64,000 nt of DNA, from positions 1,076,722 through 1,140,721 of the forward strand of contig OY282381.1 in the NCBI GenBank assembly GCA_958295915.1, in the 5' to 3' direction. This stretch comes from an uncultured Caldilineaceae bacterium (GTDB lineage Bacteria > Chloroflexota > Anaerolineae > Caldilineales > Caldilineaceae). The first letter of the stretch is position 1. Each line of letters starts with the position of its first letter. Below, piece by piece: positions 26,574 to 34,294 of this stretch. The notes under the pieces were generated by a model that was not told where the DNA came from, made no database searches, and saw only the letters and a list, made by a program, of their open reading frames with translations. Both the position numbers and the translations under genes were made by a program.

Positions 26574-27242
26574 CTAGGCGCTCAATCCATCCGCCAGTTC
26601 GATCGTAGCTATCTCAATCTCGGATTCACTCGGCACGCCTACCAGATAACTGCAACAATGGTCACCTTCAGCGATAGCCTGAATCCGTTCGCAGGTCCGT
26701 CCGCTGAGGGAGTCCATCAGGGCCAAATCCATGCAGCACAACTCCCTGTGTTCGCCGGCCACGCCGACATAAGGGCAGTTATGGGTGTGTAGCAGCCCAG
26801 TATTCGACTCCCAGCGGGCCAGGTAGCCCCGCTCATTCAGGAAGGAGACGACCCGCTCCATCCGCTCATCCAGCCGTTCATCCGCTGGGCTGTCGAGGAC
26901 AAGCGGTTGCGCCATCTCCTCTGCCAGCGCTCGAAAGGAGCCCTCCACCTCTTCGGCAGGCAGCAGTTGCTTCATCTGCCGCACAATACCCGCGGTCAGG
27001 GGAGCGAAATTATCCGGGAAATGCGCGTCAGCTTCTGCAGTCAGGGAATAGACCTGTTGCGGGCGGCCAACGCTACCCTCCCGCCTGACCTTCGATGCGA
27101 CGATTAAATCGTCCCCTTGCAAAATATCCAGATGATATCTCACGGATACCGGCGCCATACCCAGGCGGCCGGCTAGTTCAGCAACGGTAGCCTGCCCCCG
27201 CTGCTTTAGAATCTCCAAAATCCGACCACGAACCGTTTGCAC
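26574..27242 (-). CDS. SufR-like Fe-S-dependent transcriptional regulator
   Basis: An N-terminal winged helix (GRILEILKQRGQATVAELAG, VSVRYHLDILQGDDLI) is followed by a C-terminal domain with five clustered Cys positions (HNC, ELCC, RTC, DHCC). Spacing Cx13Cx13Cx12C using the second Cys of each pair resembles SufR, a [4Fe-4S] repressor of cluster-assembly genes. The start is GTG 27242 behind GGAG with 7-base spacing. It heads a run with Fic and moaA. No suf operon is present here, though an IscA-type gene lies 3 kb downstream. Confidence 0.8.
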   Translation of the reverse strand: MQTVRGRILEILKQRGQATVAELAGRLGMAPVSVRYHLDILQGDDLIVASKVRREGSVGRPQQVYSLTAEADAHFPDNFAPLTAGIVRQMKQLLPAEEVEGSFRALAEEMAQPLVLDSPADERLDERMERVVSFLNERGYLARWESNTGLLHTHNCPYVGVAGEHRELCCMDLALMDSLSGRTCERIQAIAEGDHCCSYLVGVPSESEIEIATIELADGLSA

Positions 27243-27748
27243 AAGAGAACTCCGGAATCCCGCTTGTTTCTCACTCAGTATCAGTATAACATAGGTCGGA
27301 TGCGCCTGTCAAACATATTTATGAAAATATTGAGAAAAATTAGGAGTCCAGAGCGGACTTTCGTATCGCCGCGCCCGATGGGCGCGTCCATGCTCTGCGT
27401 AGCCAATACAGCGGATTCTCGTCTGGCAACATTGACTTCTGTCGGTTTTTGCGCTAGTATATCTCCATTCTCCCATGCAAACACAGTGCGCCACATGGTT
27501 CATCTGTCGGCCCCGTCGTGGCGGGCAGGCTGGAATCAGCATACTTGCATTTTCAAACAGCTGCGAACCGTCCCATAGACCAAAACAGAATCAACTATCA
27601 GGCTTTTTTCGAAAAACTAAGGAGGCAAGCATAGAATCGACAAAACAAAGCAGGATCGTTTAGCACTCAGGGCGCAGGAAGACTGCGCGCATCGCCTAGC
27701 CGTGAACAGAGCGACCGCAACGGCACAACAAAATTGCTGAGGGGACAA
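27243..27748. other. Intergenic region between the SufR-like gene and the sugar operon
   Basis: This 506-base divergent region must hold the promoters of both the SufR-like run and the sugar-uptake operon. I see no tRNA, riboswitch or conserved short gene in it. It is A/T-richer than its surroundings around 27290-27350 and 27550-27660. An AAGGAGGC ribosome-binding-like sequence near 27618 is not followed by a usable start. Confidence 0.55.
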
Positions 27749-29131
27749 ATGTCAGATACACAAAACACGCACCGTAAACTGAATCGGCGTGGCTTCTTGC
27801 AGTCCATGGCCGTAGGCGCCGGCGGCGCCATGCTGGCGGCATGCGCCGCGCCTCCACCGCCGTCCGCAGCGCCAGCAGTCGAGGAAGCCGCCGCGCCGGC
27901 CGCGGAAAACCTACCCATTATCTATTGGTCCATGTTCGGCCTCCAAGAGGCCGCACAGGCCCAGAATCAGGTCGAACGCTTCAACGAACAGACCGGCGAG
28001 GACGCCATCTTCATGTCGATCGGATGGGGCAATGTCACCCAAAAGGCGCAGGTGGCCATCCAGGGTGGCAATCCGCCTGACATGGTCTCGCTGTGGTCCC
28101 AGGCCTATACCTGGGGACCCCGAGGACTCCTCATACCTCTGGAAGATTATGCAGAGCGGGATGGTTTTGACGGCAAGGGCTGGTCCAAACCGGCCTGGGA
28201 AGCCCTCTGGTCAGAAGGGCACCTGTGGGGTACGGGCCACACGCTCAATGTCTTTGCCCTTCACCTCAACAACACTCTATATGAAGAGGCCGGATTCAGC
28301 GCCGATAACCCACCCATGACGTTTGACGACCTGGACGTGATGACGGAAAGCCTGACTGAATGGGATGATAACGACAACCTGACCCGCCTGGGCTTCCTGC
28401 CTTGGCTGCGCTCAGGCAGCCTGTGGCACTGGGGATGGGCGAATGGCGCTCAGTTCTATGATGAAGAGACGGACACGATTACGGCGAACACCGATGAAGG
28501 CCTCCTCCATACTCTGGAATGGTTCGCCTCCTATGCCGAAAAGTATGACATCGATAAGATCGACCGCTACGTATCCGGATTCGGCAACCGCAGCTCGTTG
28601 ACCGAAGATCCCTGGTATGTCGATAAGATCGTGATGCAGATCGATGGCAGCTGGAAACGAAGTTGGATTCCGCTCTACGCGCCCGAGCTCGACTATTCGG
28701 TGGTCAAGTCTCCGTATGGCCCGGGTGGCGTCGAACCTACCAGTCTTGTCGAGATCGGCGCAATGTTCAACGTGCCAAAAGGCGCCAAGAATCCCGAGGG
28801 TGGCTGGCAATTGGCCAAGTTCATGGCAGGAAAACAGCAGCAGATCGAATTTGGCAATCTGGTGGGCGATATTCCACCCCTGAATGAAGCGGCCCGAGAC
28901 CCAGAATTTCTCAACTCTCTGCCCTACAATGAGCTGTTCGTCGAATTGACCGAGTCAGACGGCGGACGCGCCTGGCCACGCATCCCAGTTCTGGAACTGT
29001 ACAAGAATGAGATCACACGGTTGCAAGACGAGGTGATCCACGGCAAGGTGGACCCGCAGCAAGGACTGGATGAGATGACCGCCAAAGTGCAGCAAGAGCT
29101 GAACGACTTTCGCAAGCAGGTAGGCGGATAG
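27749..29131 (+). CDS. Extracellular sugar-binding lipoprotein of an ABC transporter
   Basis: Family 1 solute-binding protein, 460 residues from ATG 27749 (GAGGGG upstream decides this start over the TTG at 27734). The N-terminus has a twin-arginine-like RRGFLQ, a hydrophobic stretch and a lipobox ending LAAC, so it is an anchored lipoprotein, probably Tat-exported. The mature body shows the MalE-like fold features: EDAIFMSIGWGNVTQKAQVA, GGNPPDMVSLWSQ and a late KNPEGGWQLAKFMAG. It delivers an oligosaccharide to the two permeases that follow. Confidence 0.93.
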   Translation: MSDTQNTHRKLNRRGFLQSMAVGAGGAMLAACAAPPPPSAAPAVEEAAAPAAENLPIIYWSMFGLQEAAQAQNQVERFNEQTGEDAIFMSIGWGNVTQKAQVAIQGGNPPDMVSLWSQAYTWGPRGLLIPLEDYAERDGFDGKGWSKPAWEALWSEGHLWGTGHTLNVFALHLNNTLYEEAGFSADNPPMTFDDLDVMTESLTEWDDNDNLTRLGFLPWLRSGSLWHWGWANGAQFYDEETDTITANTDEGLLHTLEWFASYAEKYDIDKIDRYVSGFGNRSSLTEDPWYVDKIVMQIDGSWKRSWIPLYAPELDYSVVKSPYGPGGVEPTSLVEIGAMFNVPKGAKNPEGGWQLAKFMAGKQQQIEFGNLVGDIPPLNEAARDPEFLNSLPYNELFVELTESDGGRAWPRIPVLELYKNEITRLQDEVIHGKVDPQQGLDEMTAKVQQELNDFRKQVGG

Positions 29132-29149
29132 ACGCCACGCCCATGGCAC

Positions 29150-29172
29150 GCGCCTCTTGCAAGCAGAGGCGC
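29150..29172 (+). promoter_or_regulatory. Intercistronic hairpin after the binding-protein gene
   Basis: GCGCCTCT (29150-29157) pairs with AGAGGCGC (29165-29172) across a 7-base loop. The same stem, with a slightly different loop, is at 57708-57730. Between a binding-protein gene and its permeases, such hairpins often protect the upstream message and lower downstream expression. Confidence 0.65.
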
Positions 29173-29188
29173 ATTGCAATATCGCAAT

Positions 29189-29229
29189 CCCGGCGGGGCG
29201 CCGGCAAACCCGCTGGCAAACCCGCCGGG
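29189..29229 (+). promoter_or_regulatory. Second intercistronic hairpin before the permease gene
   Basis: CCCGGCGGG (29189-29197) is a perfect inverted repeat of CCCGCCGGG (29221-29229), with a 23-base loop that holds related GGCAAACCCG copies. It lies just ahead of the permease start at 29248 and could limit read-through. Confidence 0.5.
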
Positions 29230-29247
29230 AGACTGGAGACGCCCAGC

Positions 29248-30153
29248 ATGACACTTGGATTGAGCCGTCAGGAGTTGCGGCGTTTACGGGTAGGGTTGCT
29301 GTTTGCTCTGCCGTGGATTATCGGTTTTCTCAGTTTCACCGTCTACCCGATCATAGCCTCTTTTTACTACAGCCTGAACGTATATACAACCTTCGGCCAG
29401 CCACTGCAATGGGTTGGATTGAGCAACTATGTTAAACTGCTGGGACAGGACGACCTCTTCTGGATATCACTCTACAATACCATCTATATGGTCGTATTCG
29501 GTGTCTCTTTCCACATCGTCCTTGCCATTGTCTTGGGCCTCTTGCTCAATCAGAATCTGCGCGGCGTCTCCATCTATCGAACCGTCTACTACCTACCCAC
29601 TATCGTGCCAATCGTGGCCACATCAGTCCTCTGGATGTGGGTGTTCAATCCCGAATTCGGCCTGATCAACTCCGCCCTCAGCCTATTGGGCATTCACGGC
29701 CCAGGCTGGCTGACCGACCCTGTATTGTCCAAGCCATCCATGATTTTGATGGGCATCTGGACTATCGGCGGCACATTGGTCATCTTCCTCGCCGGACTGC
29801 AGGACATCCCCCAGCATCTTTTCGACGCAGCCATGATCGATGGCGCCGGCGCCCTGCAGCGAGTGCGCAATGTTACCTTACCTATGCTCTCCCCTGTTAT
29901 CTTCTTTAACGTGATCATAGGGGTCATTGGCGGTTTCCAGATATTCGCCCAAGCCTTTATCATGACAAACGGTGGCCCGCTGGACACCACTCTCTTCTAC
30001 GCGCTTTACCTGTACCGCAACGCATTTGAATATTTCAAGATGCCCTATGCTTCGGCCATGGCCTGGATCCTCTTCCTCGTGGTGATGATCACCACCCTGA
30101 TAATCTTCCGCAGCTCGGCCCGCTTGGTTTACTATGAAGGTGAGGAACGATAA
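29248..30153 (+). CDS. Sugar ABC transporter permease (MalF-like)
   Basis: Inner-membrane permease with six predicted membrane spans, starting LFALPWIIGFLSFTVYPI. The EAA-type loop that contacts the ATPase is DAAMIDGAGALQRVRNVTLP (about residue 195). The likely start is ATG 29248, preceded by GGAGAC; the longer frame from 29143 includes a repeat-derived KPAGKPAG stretch and is unlikely to be translated. It pairs with the downstream MalG-like permease. Confidence 0.92.
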   Translation: MTLGLSRQELRRLRVGLLFALPWIIGFLSFTVYPIIASFYYSLNVYTTFGQPLQWVGLSNYVKLLGQDDLFWISLYNTIYMVVFGVSFHIVLAIVLGLLLNQNLRGVSIYRTVYYLPTIVPIVATSVLWMWVFNPEFGLINSALSLLGIHGPGWLTDPVLSKPSMILMGIWTIGGTLVIFLAGLQDIPQHLFDAAMIDGAGALQRVRNVTLPMLSPVIFFNVIIGVIGGFQIFAQAFIMTNGGPLDTTLFYALYLYRNAFEYFKMPYASAMAWILFLVVMITTLIIFRSSARLVYYEGEER

Positions 30154-30157
30154 AGCC

Positions 30158-31066
30158 ATGGAGAGCATGGAGCGAACATCGCCAGCTCTGAAAACCGCTC
30201 AACAGCCACGCGCAGACCGGCTGAGTCGTATCTCTTGGTCGCAGAGCCAGGCATTGGGCCATGCCGGCAGCCACATCGCGCTCTTCAGCGTGGGGATCCT
30301 GTTCTTCATGCCATTTTTCTGGCTGGTCTCAACTTCCCTGAAAGAATTGGACCAGATCTTTACCCTACCGCCTATCTGGATTCCAGATCCCTTGCGCTGG
30401 CAGAACTATCCAGAATCATTGAGTTACTTTCCTTTCCTGCAGCAGCTGCGCAATACGCTGGTTATCGCTGTTTCCGCCGTTGCGCTCACCCTCATTTCAA
30501 GCGCTCTCGTAGCCTATAGTTTCTCTCGCCTTCGCTGGCACGGTCGCGATATACTGTTTTTTGCCATGCTCTCGACTATGATGTTGCCCTATCAGGTTAC
30601 AATGGTGCCACTCTTTATCATCTTCCGGCAGCTAGGTTGGATCAATACGCTTTTGCCGCTGATCGTTCCCCATGCCTTTGGAGTGCCATTCTTCATTTTC
30701 CTGCTGCGTCAGTTCTTCCTGAGCCTTCCCAGGGATCTGGACGACGCGGCCATTATCGATGGCTGCTCAGAGCTGGGAGTGCTCTGGCGAGTCATTTTGC
30801 CGCTGTCCAAACCAGCGTTGGCGACGGTGGCTCTCTTCCAATTCCTGGGAAGTTGGAATGACTTTATCGGGCCCCTGATCTATCTGAACGATCCCAGCAA
30901 ATACACCCTCTCCTTGGGCATTCAGGTCTTCGTCAGTACTGTCGGTGTCCAATGGGGATGGATGATGGCCGTGACCACCGTGCTGACAGTGCCTGTCGTA
31001 GCGCTCTTCTTCTTTACCCAACGCACATTTATCCAGGGCATCGCCCTTACCGGCATTAAAGGCTAG
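30158..31066 (+). CDS. Sugar ABC transporter permease (MalG-like)
   Basis: Second permease of the importer, about 302 residues with six membrane spans. The EAA loop DDAAIIDGCSELGVLWRVI and the C-terminal FIQGIALTGIKG are typical of MalG. I prefer ATG 30158 (GTGAGG upstream) over 30134, which would overlap the previous gene. No ATP-binding subunit is encoded in the operon, so a shared MsmX-type ATPase elsewhere probably powers transport. Confidence 0.92.
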   Translation: MESMERTSPALKTAQQPRADRLSRISWSQSQALGHAGSHIALFSVGILFFMPFFWLVSTSLKELDQIFTLPPIWIPDPLRWQNYPESLSYFPFLQQLRNTLVIAVSAVALTLISSALVAYSFSRLRWHGRDILFFAMLSTMMLPYQVTMVPLFIIFRQLGWINTLLPLIVPHAFGVPFFIFLLRQFFLSLPRDLDDAAIIDGCSELGVLWRVILPLSKPALATVALFQFLGSWNDFIGPLIYLNDPSKYTLSLGIQVFVSTVGVQWGWMMAVTTVLTVPVVALFFFTQRTFIQGIALTGIKG

Positions 31067-31101
31067 TCGGGCTCATCACCCAAACGCACAGGAGGCATAC
31101 A

Positions 31102-33096
31102 TTGGCCAAACAAGACGGTATCCTGATCGGTATCCACTATGAGTATCCCTTTGGCGGCATGGCGACTCGTCCAGAATGGTTGCCCCAAGGGAAAGATGAC
31201 TGGCGTCGAGATCTTGAGATGATCAAGGATACCGGCTTCGATTCCATTCGCATCCGCATCGGCCTGGACAGCAGCCTGGACGAGGTAGGGCAGCTGCTGG
31301 ACATCTGCCAGGATATCGGCTTGGGTGTCCTGTTCGGTTTCGCTACCTTCTATGTGCGCAATCAATTCATCGAGAAGTTTCCAGATGCCAAGGTGATCGA
31401 TCGACAGGGGATAGCCTACCCGCTGCATGAACATGACTTCCGCTGGCAACGAGCCTGTATTAATCATCCAGAATACCGCCGACAGCGAGACCAACTTCTG
31501 GCAGACTGCGCAGCCCGCTTCAGTTCCCATCCGGCCGTTATCGATTGGGACGTCCACAACGAACCGAGTATCGGACCGGGGGACCACTCCTGTTATAACC
31601 CGCACACGGTAGCTCGATATCAGGCAGATCTGGCCGCGCGTTTCTCCTCCATCGAGCAATTGAACCAACGTTGGGACACCTCCTTCAAGGAGTTTGCCGC
31701 AGTCGAACCGCCCACCGAAGTCGACGCGGGCGCAGACAGCTTCTGGCGGGATTGGCGGGAGTTCATTGCCCGCAATCTCAATGAGTTTCTGCTGGATGGC
31801 ATTCGAATCATCAAGCAGTACGCGCCAGGGGCGCAGGTCAGTTTCAACTACACCAACCCCTACAGCATACAGCACAACGGTCAGGATTGGTGGATTCTGC
31901 CCCAGCTCGACTACGCTTCGTCCAGCCACTATTGGGGGTCGGGTCCCCGCACCGGCGCGGAAGCCGGTTCGCGCATCGCCCTGCTCAAGGCGCTGGCCCC
32001 CGGCGCGGAGATCTGGCTGACCGAATGCCAGGGAGGGCCCTTCCGGTCGGATATCCTTTGGCGCGGGATCAACATCGAAGCCGAAGTCAATCAGGTCTTC
32101 AGCTATGCCAGCCACGCCCACTATTTCTACCGCTGGGATCCCCTGATGGCTGGGCCAGAGCCGTGGATCAACCACATGGTGGATGCTGATGAATACGACA
32201 CGGAACGACGCCTGGCGACCAAACGGGTGATCGCCGATCTGCGACGTCACGAAGACCTGATCGCCTCCGGGAAGACAGTGCCCCCTCGCGTCGGCATCTA
32301 TCTGACTCGAGACATGATCTGGGCCGCTAACGCGCGCCAAGCGCCCATACAAGAGACCGTCGTCGGTATCTACGCCCTCTTCATGGATCTGGGCTATGAG
32401 GTCACGTTCGTCCCGCACACCTTTAGCGCGGATTGCGACCTGGCTGTGGTCGCCGTCCCCTTCACTCTGGGGATATCTGAGGCCGAACAGCAGGCGCTGC
32501 AATCCTATCTGTCTCAAGGCGGCCGCGTGATTGCTGAACTCCCTATGACCAATCTGAAGGACTGCCAGGATGTGGGTCAGTGGCTAGGGCTGGAATGCCA
32601 GCAGTGGATCCATCCCATCTACTTCATTGCCGGCTGGAGCCTGAACGATGCCGAAGGTCGTTTCGGCGGCTTTGCCTTTCACGATCAGGTGCTGTTGGAT
32701 GGCTTCCAGGGAAAGCCAGTTGCCACCTATCGCGACAGCGGCGCGCCGGCCCTCATCAGCGCCGGAACAGAAGGCCAGCTGCTGATTCCAACTTTCGCCC
32801 TCGGACGCTCATACTTCTCTTCCCTCCACCGCGGAGCGCGCCGGCTGATTCAGGCATGGCTGCCCGACACAATGGAACCCGACATCGCGATCCAAGGGAT
32901 GCCCGAAGAGTATCGCTCGCTGGTGGAAGCCCGTCTCGTGGAGAGCGAAAAGGGCAACCTGCTCTTCGTGATCAACCGCTCCGGCTATGACTGGGAGATC
33001 GAGGTGACGCCGCGGGGATACCAGCAGGTAAAAGTGCAGCTGCCAACACATGGAGCAACCCACCAACTTGTGCGTAAAGTACGCTATGAGAAGTGA
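31102..33096 (+). CDS. GH42-like beta-galactosidase
   Basis: Clan GH-A glycosidase of 664 residues. A TIM barrel carries the acid/base Glu in DVHNEPS (residue 154) and the nucleophile Glu in WLTECQGG (residue 308). A trimerisation-like domain follows (residues about 395-560, LAVVAVPFTLGISEAEQQAL, the A4 beta-galactosidase region) and a C-terminal beta domain. It has no signal peptide, so it hydrolyses imported beta-galactosides or related sugars in the cytoplasm. Start is TTG 31102 with GGAGG seven bases upstream. It follows the permeases within 35 bases. Confidence 0.88.
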   Translation: MAKQDGILIGIHYEYPFGGMATRPEWLPQGKDDWRRDLEMIKDTGFDSIRIRIGLDSSLDEVGQLLDICQDIGLGVLFGFATFYVRNQFIEKFPDAKVIDRQGIAYPLHEHDFRWQRACINHPEYRRQRDQLLADCAARFSSHPAVIDWDVHNEPSIGPGDHSCYNPHTVARYQADLAARFSSIEQLNQRWDTSFKEFAAVEPPTEVDAGADSFWRDWREFIARNLNEFLLDGIRIIKQYAPGAQVSFNYTNPYSIQHNGQDWWILPQLDYASSSHYWGSGPRTGAEAGSRIALLKALAPGAEIWLTECQGGPFRSDILWRGINIEAEVNQVFSYASHAHYFYRWDPLMAGPEPWINHMVDADEYDTERRLATKRVIADLRRHEDLIASGKTVPPRVGIYLTRDMIWAANARQAPIQETVVGIYALFMDLGYEVTFVPHTFSADCDLAVVAVPFTLGISEAEQQALQSYLSQGGRVIAELPMTNLKDCQDVGQWLGLECQQWIHPIYFIAGWSLNDAEGRFGGFAFHDQVLLDGFQGKPVATYRDSGAPALISAGTEGQLLIPTFALGRSYFSSLHRGARRLIQAWLPDTMEPDIAIQGMPEEYRSLVEARLVESEKGNLLFVINRSGYDWEIEVTPRGYQQVKVQLPTHGATHQLVRKVRYEK

Positions 33097-33116
33097 GAGG
33101 GGTTCTCTTCCCTCTC
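33095..33116 (+). promoter_or_regulatory. Hairpin between glycosidase and dehydrogenase genes
   Basis: GAGAGGG (33095-33101) pairs with CCCTCTC (33110-33116), starting in the glycosidase stop codon. There is no U-run after it, so it is more likely an RNA-stability or attenuation element than a full terminator. Confidence 0.45.
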
Positions 33117-33140
33117 TCCCCGGAAAGAAAGGAATTTACA

Positions 33141-34247
33141 ATGAAAACAAAAGCAGCAGTGGTTTATGAACACGACGCGCCCATTGTCGTAGACAATCTG
33201 ACATTGGACGAGCCCAAAGAGCGCGAGGTATTGCTGCGGATGGGCGCCAGCGGCGTGTGTCACTCCGATCTGTCGGTGGTAAACGGTACCATCTTCTACG
33301 CCCCACCGGTCGCCCTCGGGCATGAGGGCGCTGGCGTCGTTGAACGGGTCGGCTCGGGCGTCTCCTATGTCAAGCCGGGGGATCACGTTATTCTGTCATT
33401 CGTCACCTACTGTGAAGCGTGCCCAATGTGTCAAATGGGCCGGGTGTGTCTGTGTACTGGCTATTCTATCCGCAAAGGCCATCAGTTGGACAACACCTGT
33501 CGTCTGCATAATGCCAGCGGCCAGAATGTACTGCAGATGGCCCGCATCGCTACGATGTCTGAACTCACGGTGGCGCCAGAACAGGCTTTGATTAAAATCG
33601 ATCCCGAGTATCCTATGGACAAGGCGGCGCTGGTCGGCTGCGGCGTAACAACCGGCGTGGGCGCTGTGCTGAATACGGCAGATGTGAAACCAGGGGATAC
33701 CATCGCGGTGATCGGCGCCGGCGGCGTGGGGCTAAACGTAATCCAGGGCGCAGTCATTGCCGACGCGCAGCGCATCATCGCCGTGGATCGAGTCGAAAAA
33801 AAATTACATTTCGCCCGCCAATTTGGCGCTACCGACACGGTGAATGCTTCACAAGTAGATCCCGTAGAGGCCGTGTTGGAATTGACAGGCGGACTGGGCG
33901 TCGATTTTGCTTTCGAAGTGATTGGCAAATCAGTGACGATCCAACAAGCGTTTGATATGACGCGTCCAGCTGGTACCGCCGTGGTGATAGGTCTGGCGCG
34001 CAGCGAAGATACTATCTCTGTTCCACCGCAAATATTAACCATGAGCGAAAAGAAGCTCATCGGTTCCTACTATGGATCTTCCCGTCCACGCATTGATATG
34101 CCCAAATATCTACGGCTCTATGACGAAGGCAAGCTCAAATTGGACGAGTTGATCACACAGACCTACCGGCTCGAGCAGATAAACGAAGCCTTTGCTGATA
34201 TGGAAGCCGGCAAGAATGCCCGCGGCATGATAGTTTTTGATGCGTAG
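33141..34247 (+). CDS. Zinc-dependent MDR alcohol dehydrogenase
   Basis: Medium-chain dehydrogenase of 368 residues. Catalytic zinc ligands are Cys40 (GVCHSD) and His61 (GHEGAG); the structural-zinc loop has the Cys run CEACPMC and CLC. The nucleotide fold motif is GAGGVGLNV (about residue 195), with the acidic residue in IIAVDR indicating NAD(H). Size and the YCEACPMC loop resemble class III-type (formaldehyde/aryl alcohol) enzymes. Start is ATG 33141 behind AAAGGAAT. As last gene of the sugar operon it may process an aldehyde or alcohol produced by sugar breakdown. Confidence 0.9.
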   Translation: MKTKAAVVYEHDAPIVVDNLTLDEPKEREVLLRMGASGVCHSDLSVVNGTIFYAPPVALGHEGAGVVERVGSGVSYVKPGDHVILSFVTYCEACPMCQMGRVCLCTGYSIRKGHQLDNTCRLHNASGQNVLQMARIATMSELTVAPEQALIKIDPEYPMDKAALVGCGVTTGVGAVLNTADVKPGDTIAVIGAGGVGLNVIQGAVIADAQRIIAVDRVEKKLHFARQFGATDTVNASQVDPVEAVLELTGGLGVDFAFEVIGKSVTIQQAFDMTRPAGTAVVIGLARSEDTISVPPQILTMSEKKLIGSYYGSSRPRIDMPKYLRLYDEGKLKLDELITQTYRLEQINEAFADMEAGKNARGMIVFDA

Positions 34248-34253
34248 AAGAAG

Positions 34254-34294
34254 CGAGGGCAGAGGAGAGAGCCCCCATCTCTACTCTGCCCTCG
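34254..34294. terminator. Strong inverted repeat between convergent genes
   Basis: An 11-base perfect inverted repeat (CGAGGGCAGAG at 34254-34264, CTCTGCCCTCG at 34284-34294) lies between the dehydrogenase and the convergent DinG gene, overlapping the last codons of the latter. It has no T-run, but the placement suits a bidirectional terminator or processing site. Confidence 0.5.

Noticed and set aside
31063..32517. Long open frame (484 aa) on the minus strand
   Set aside because: Antisense to the GH42-like gene, whose catalytic motifs are intact.
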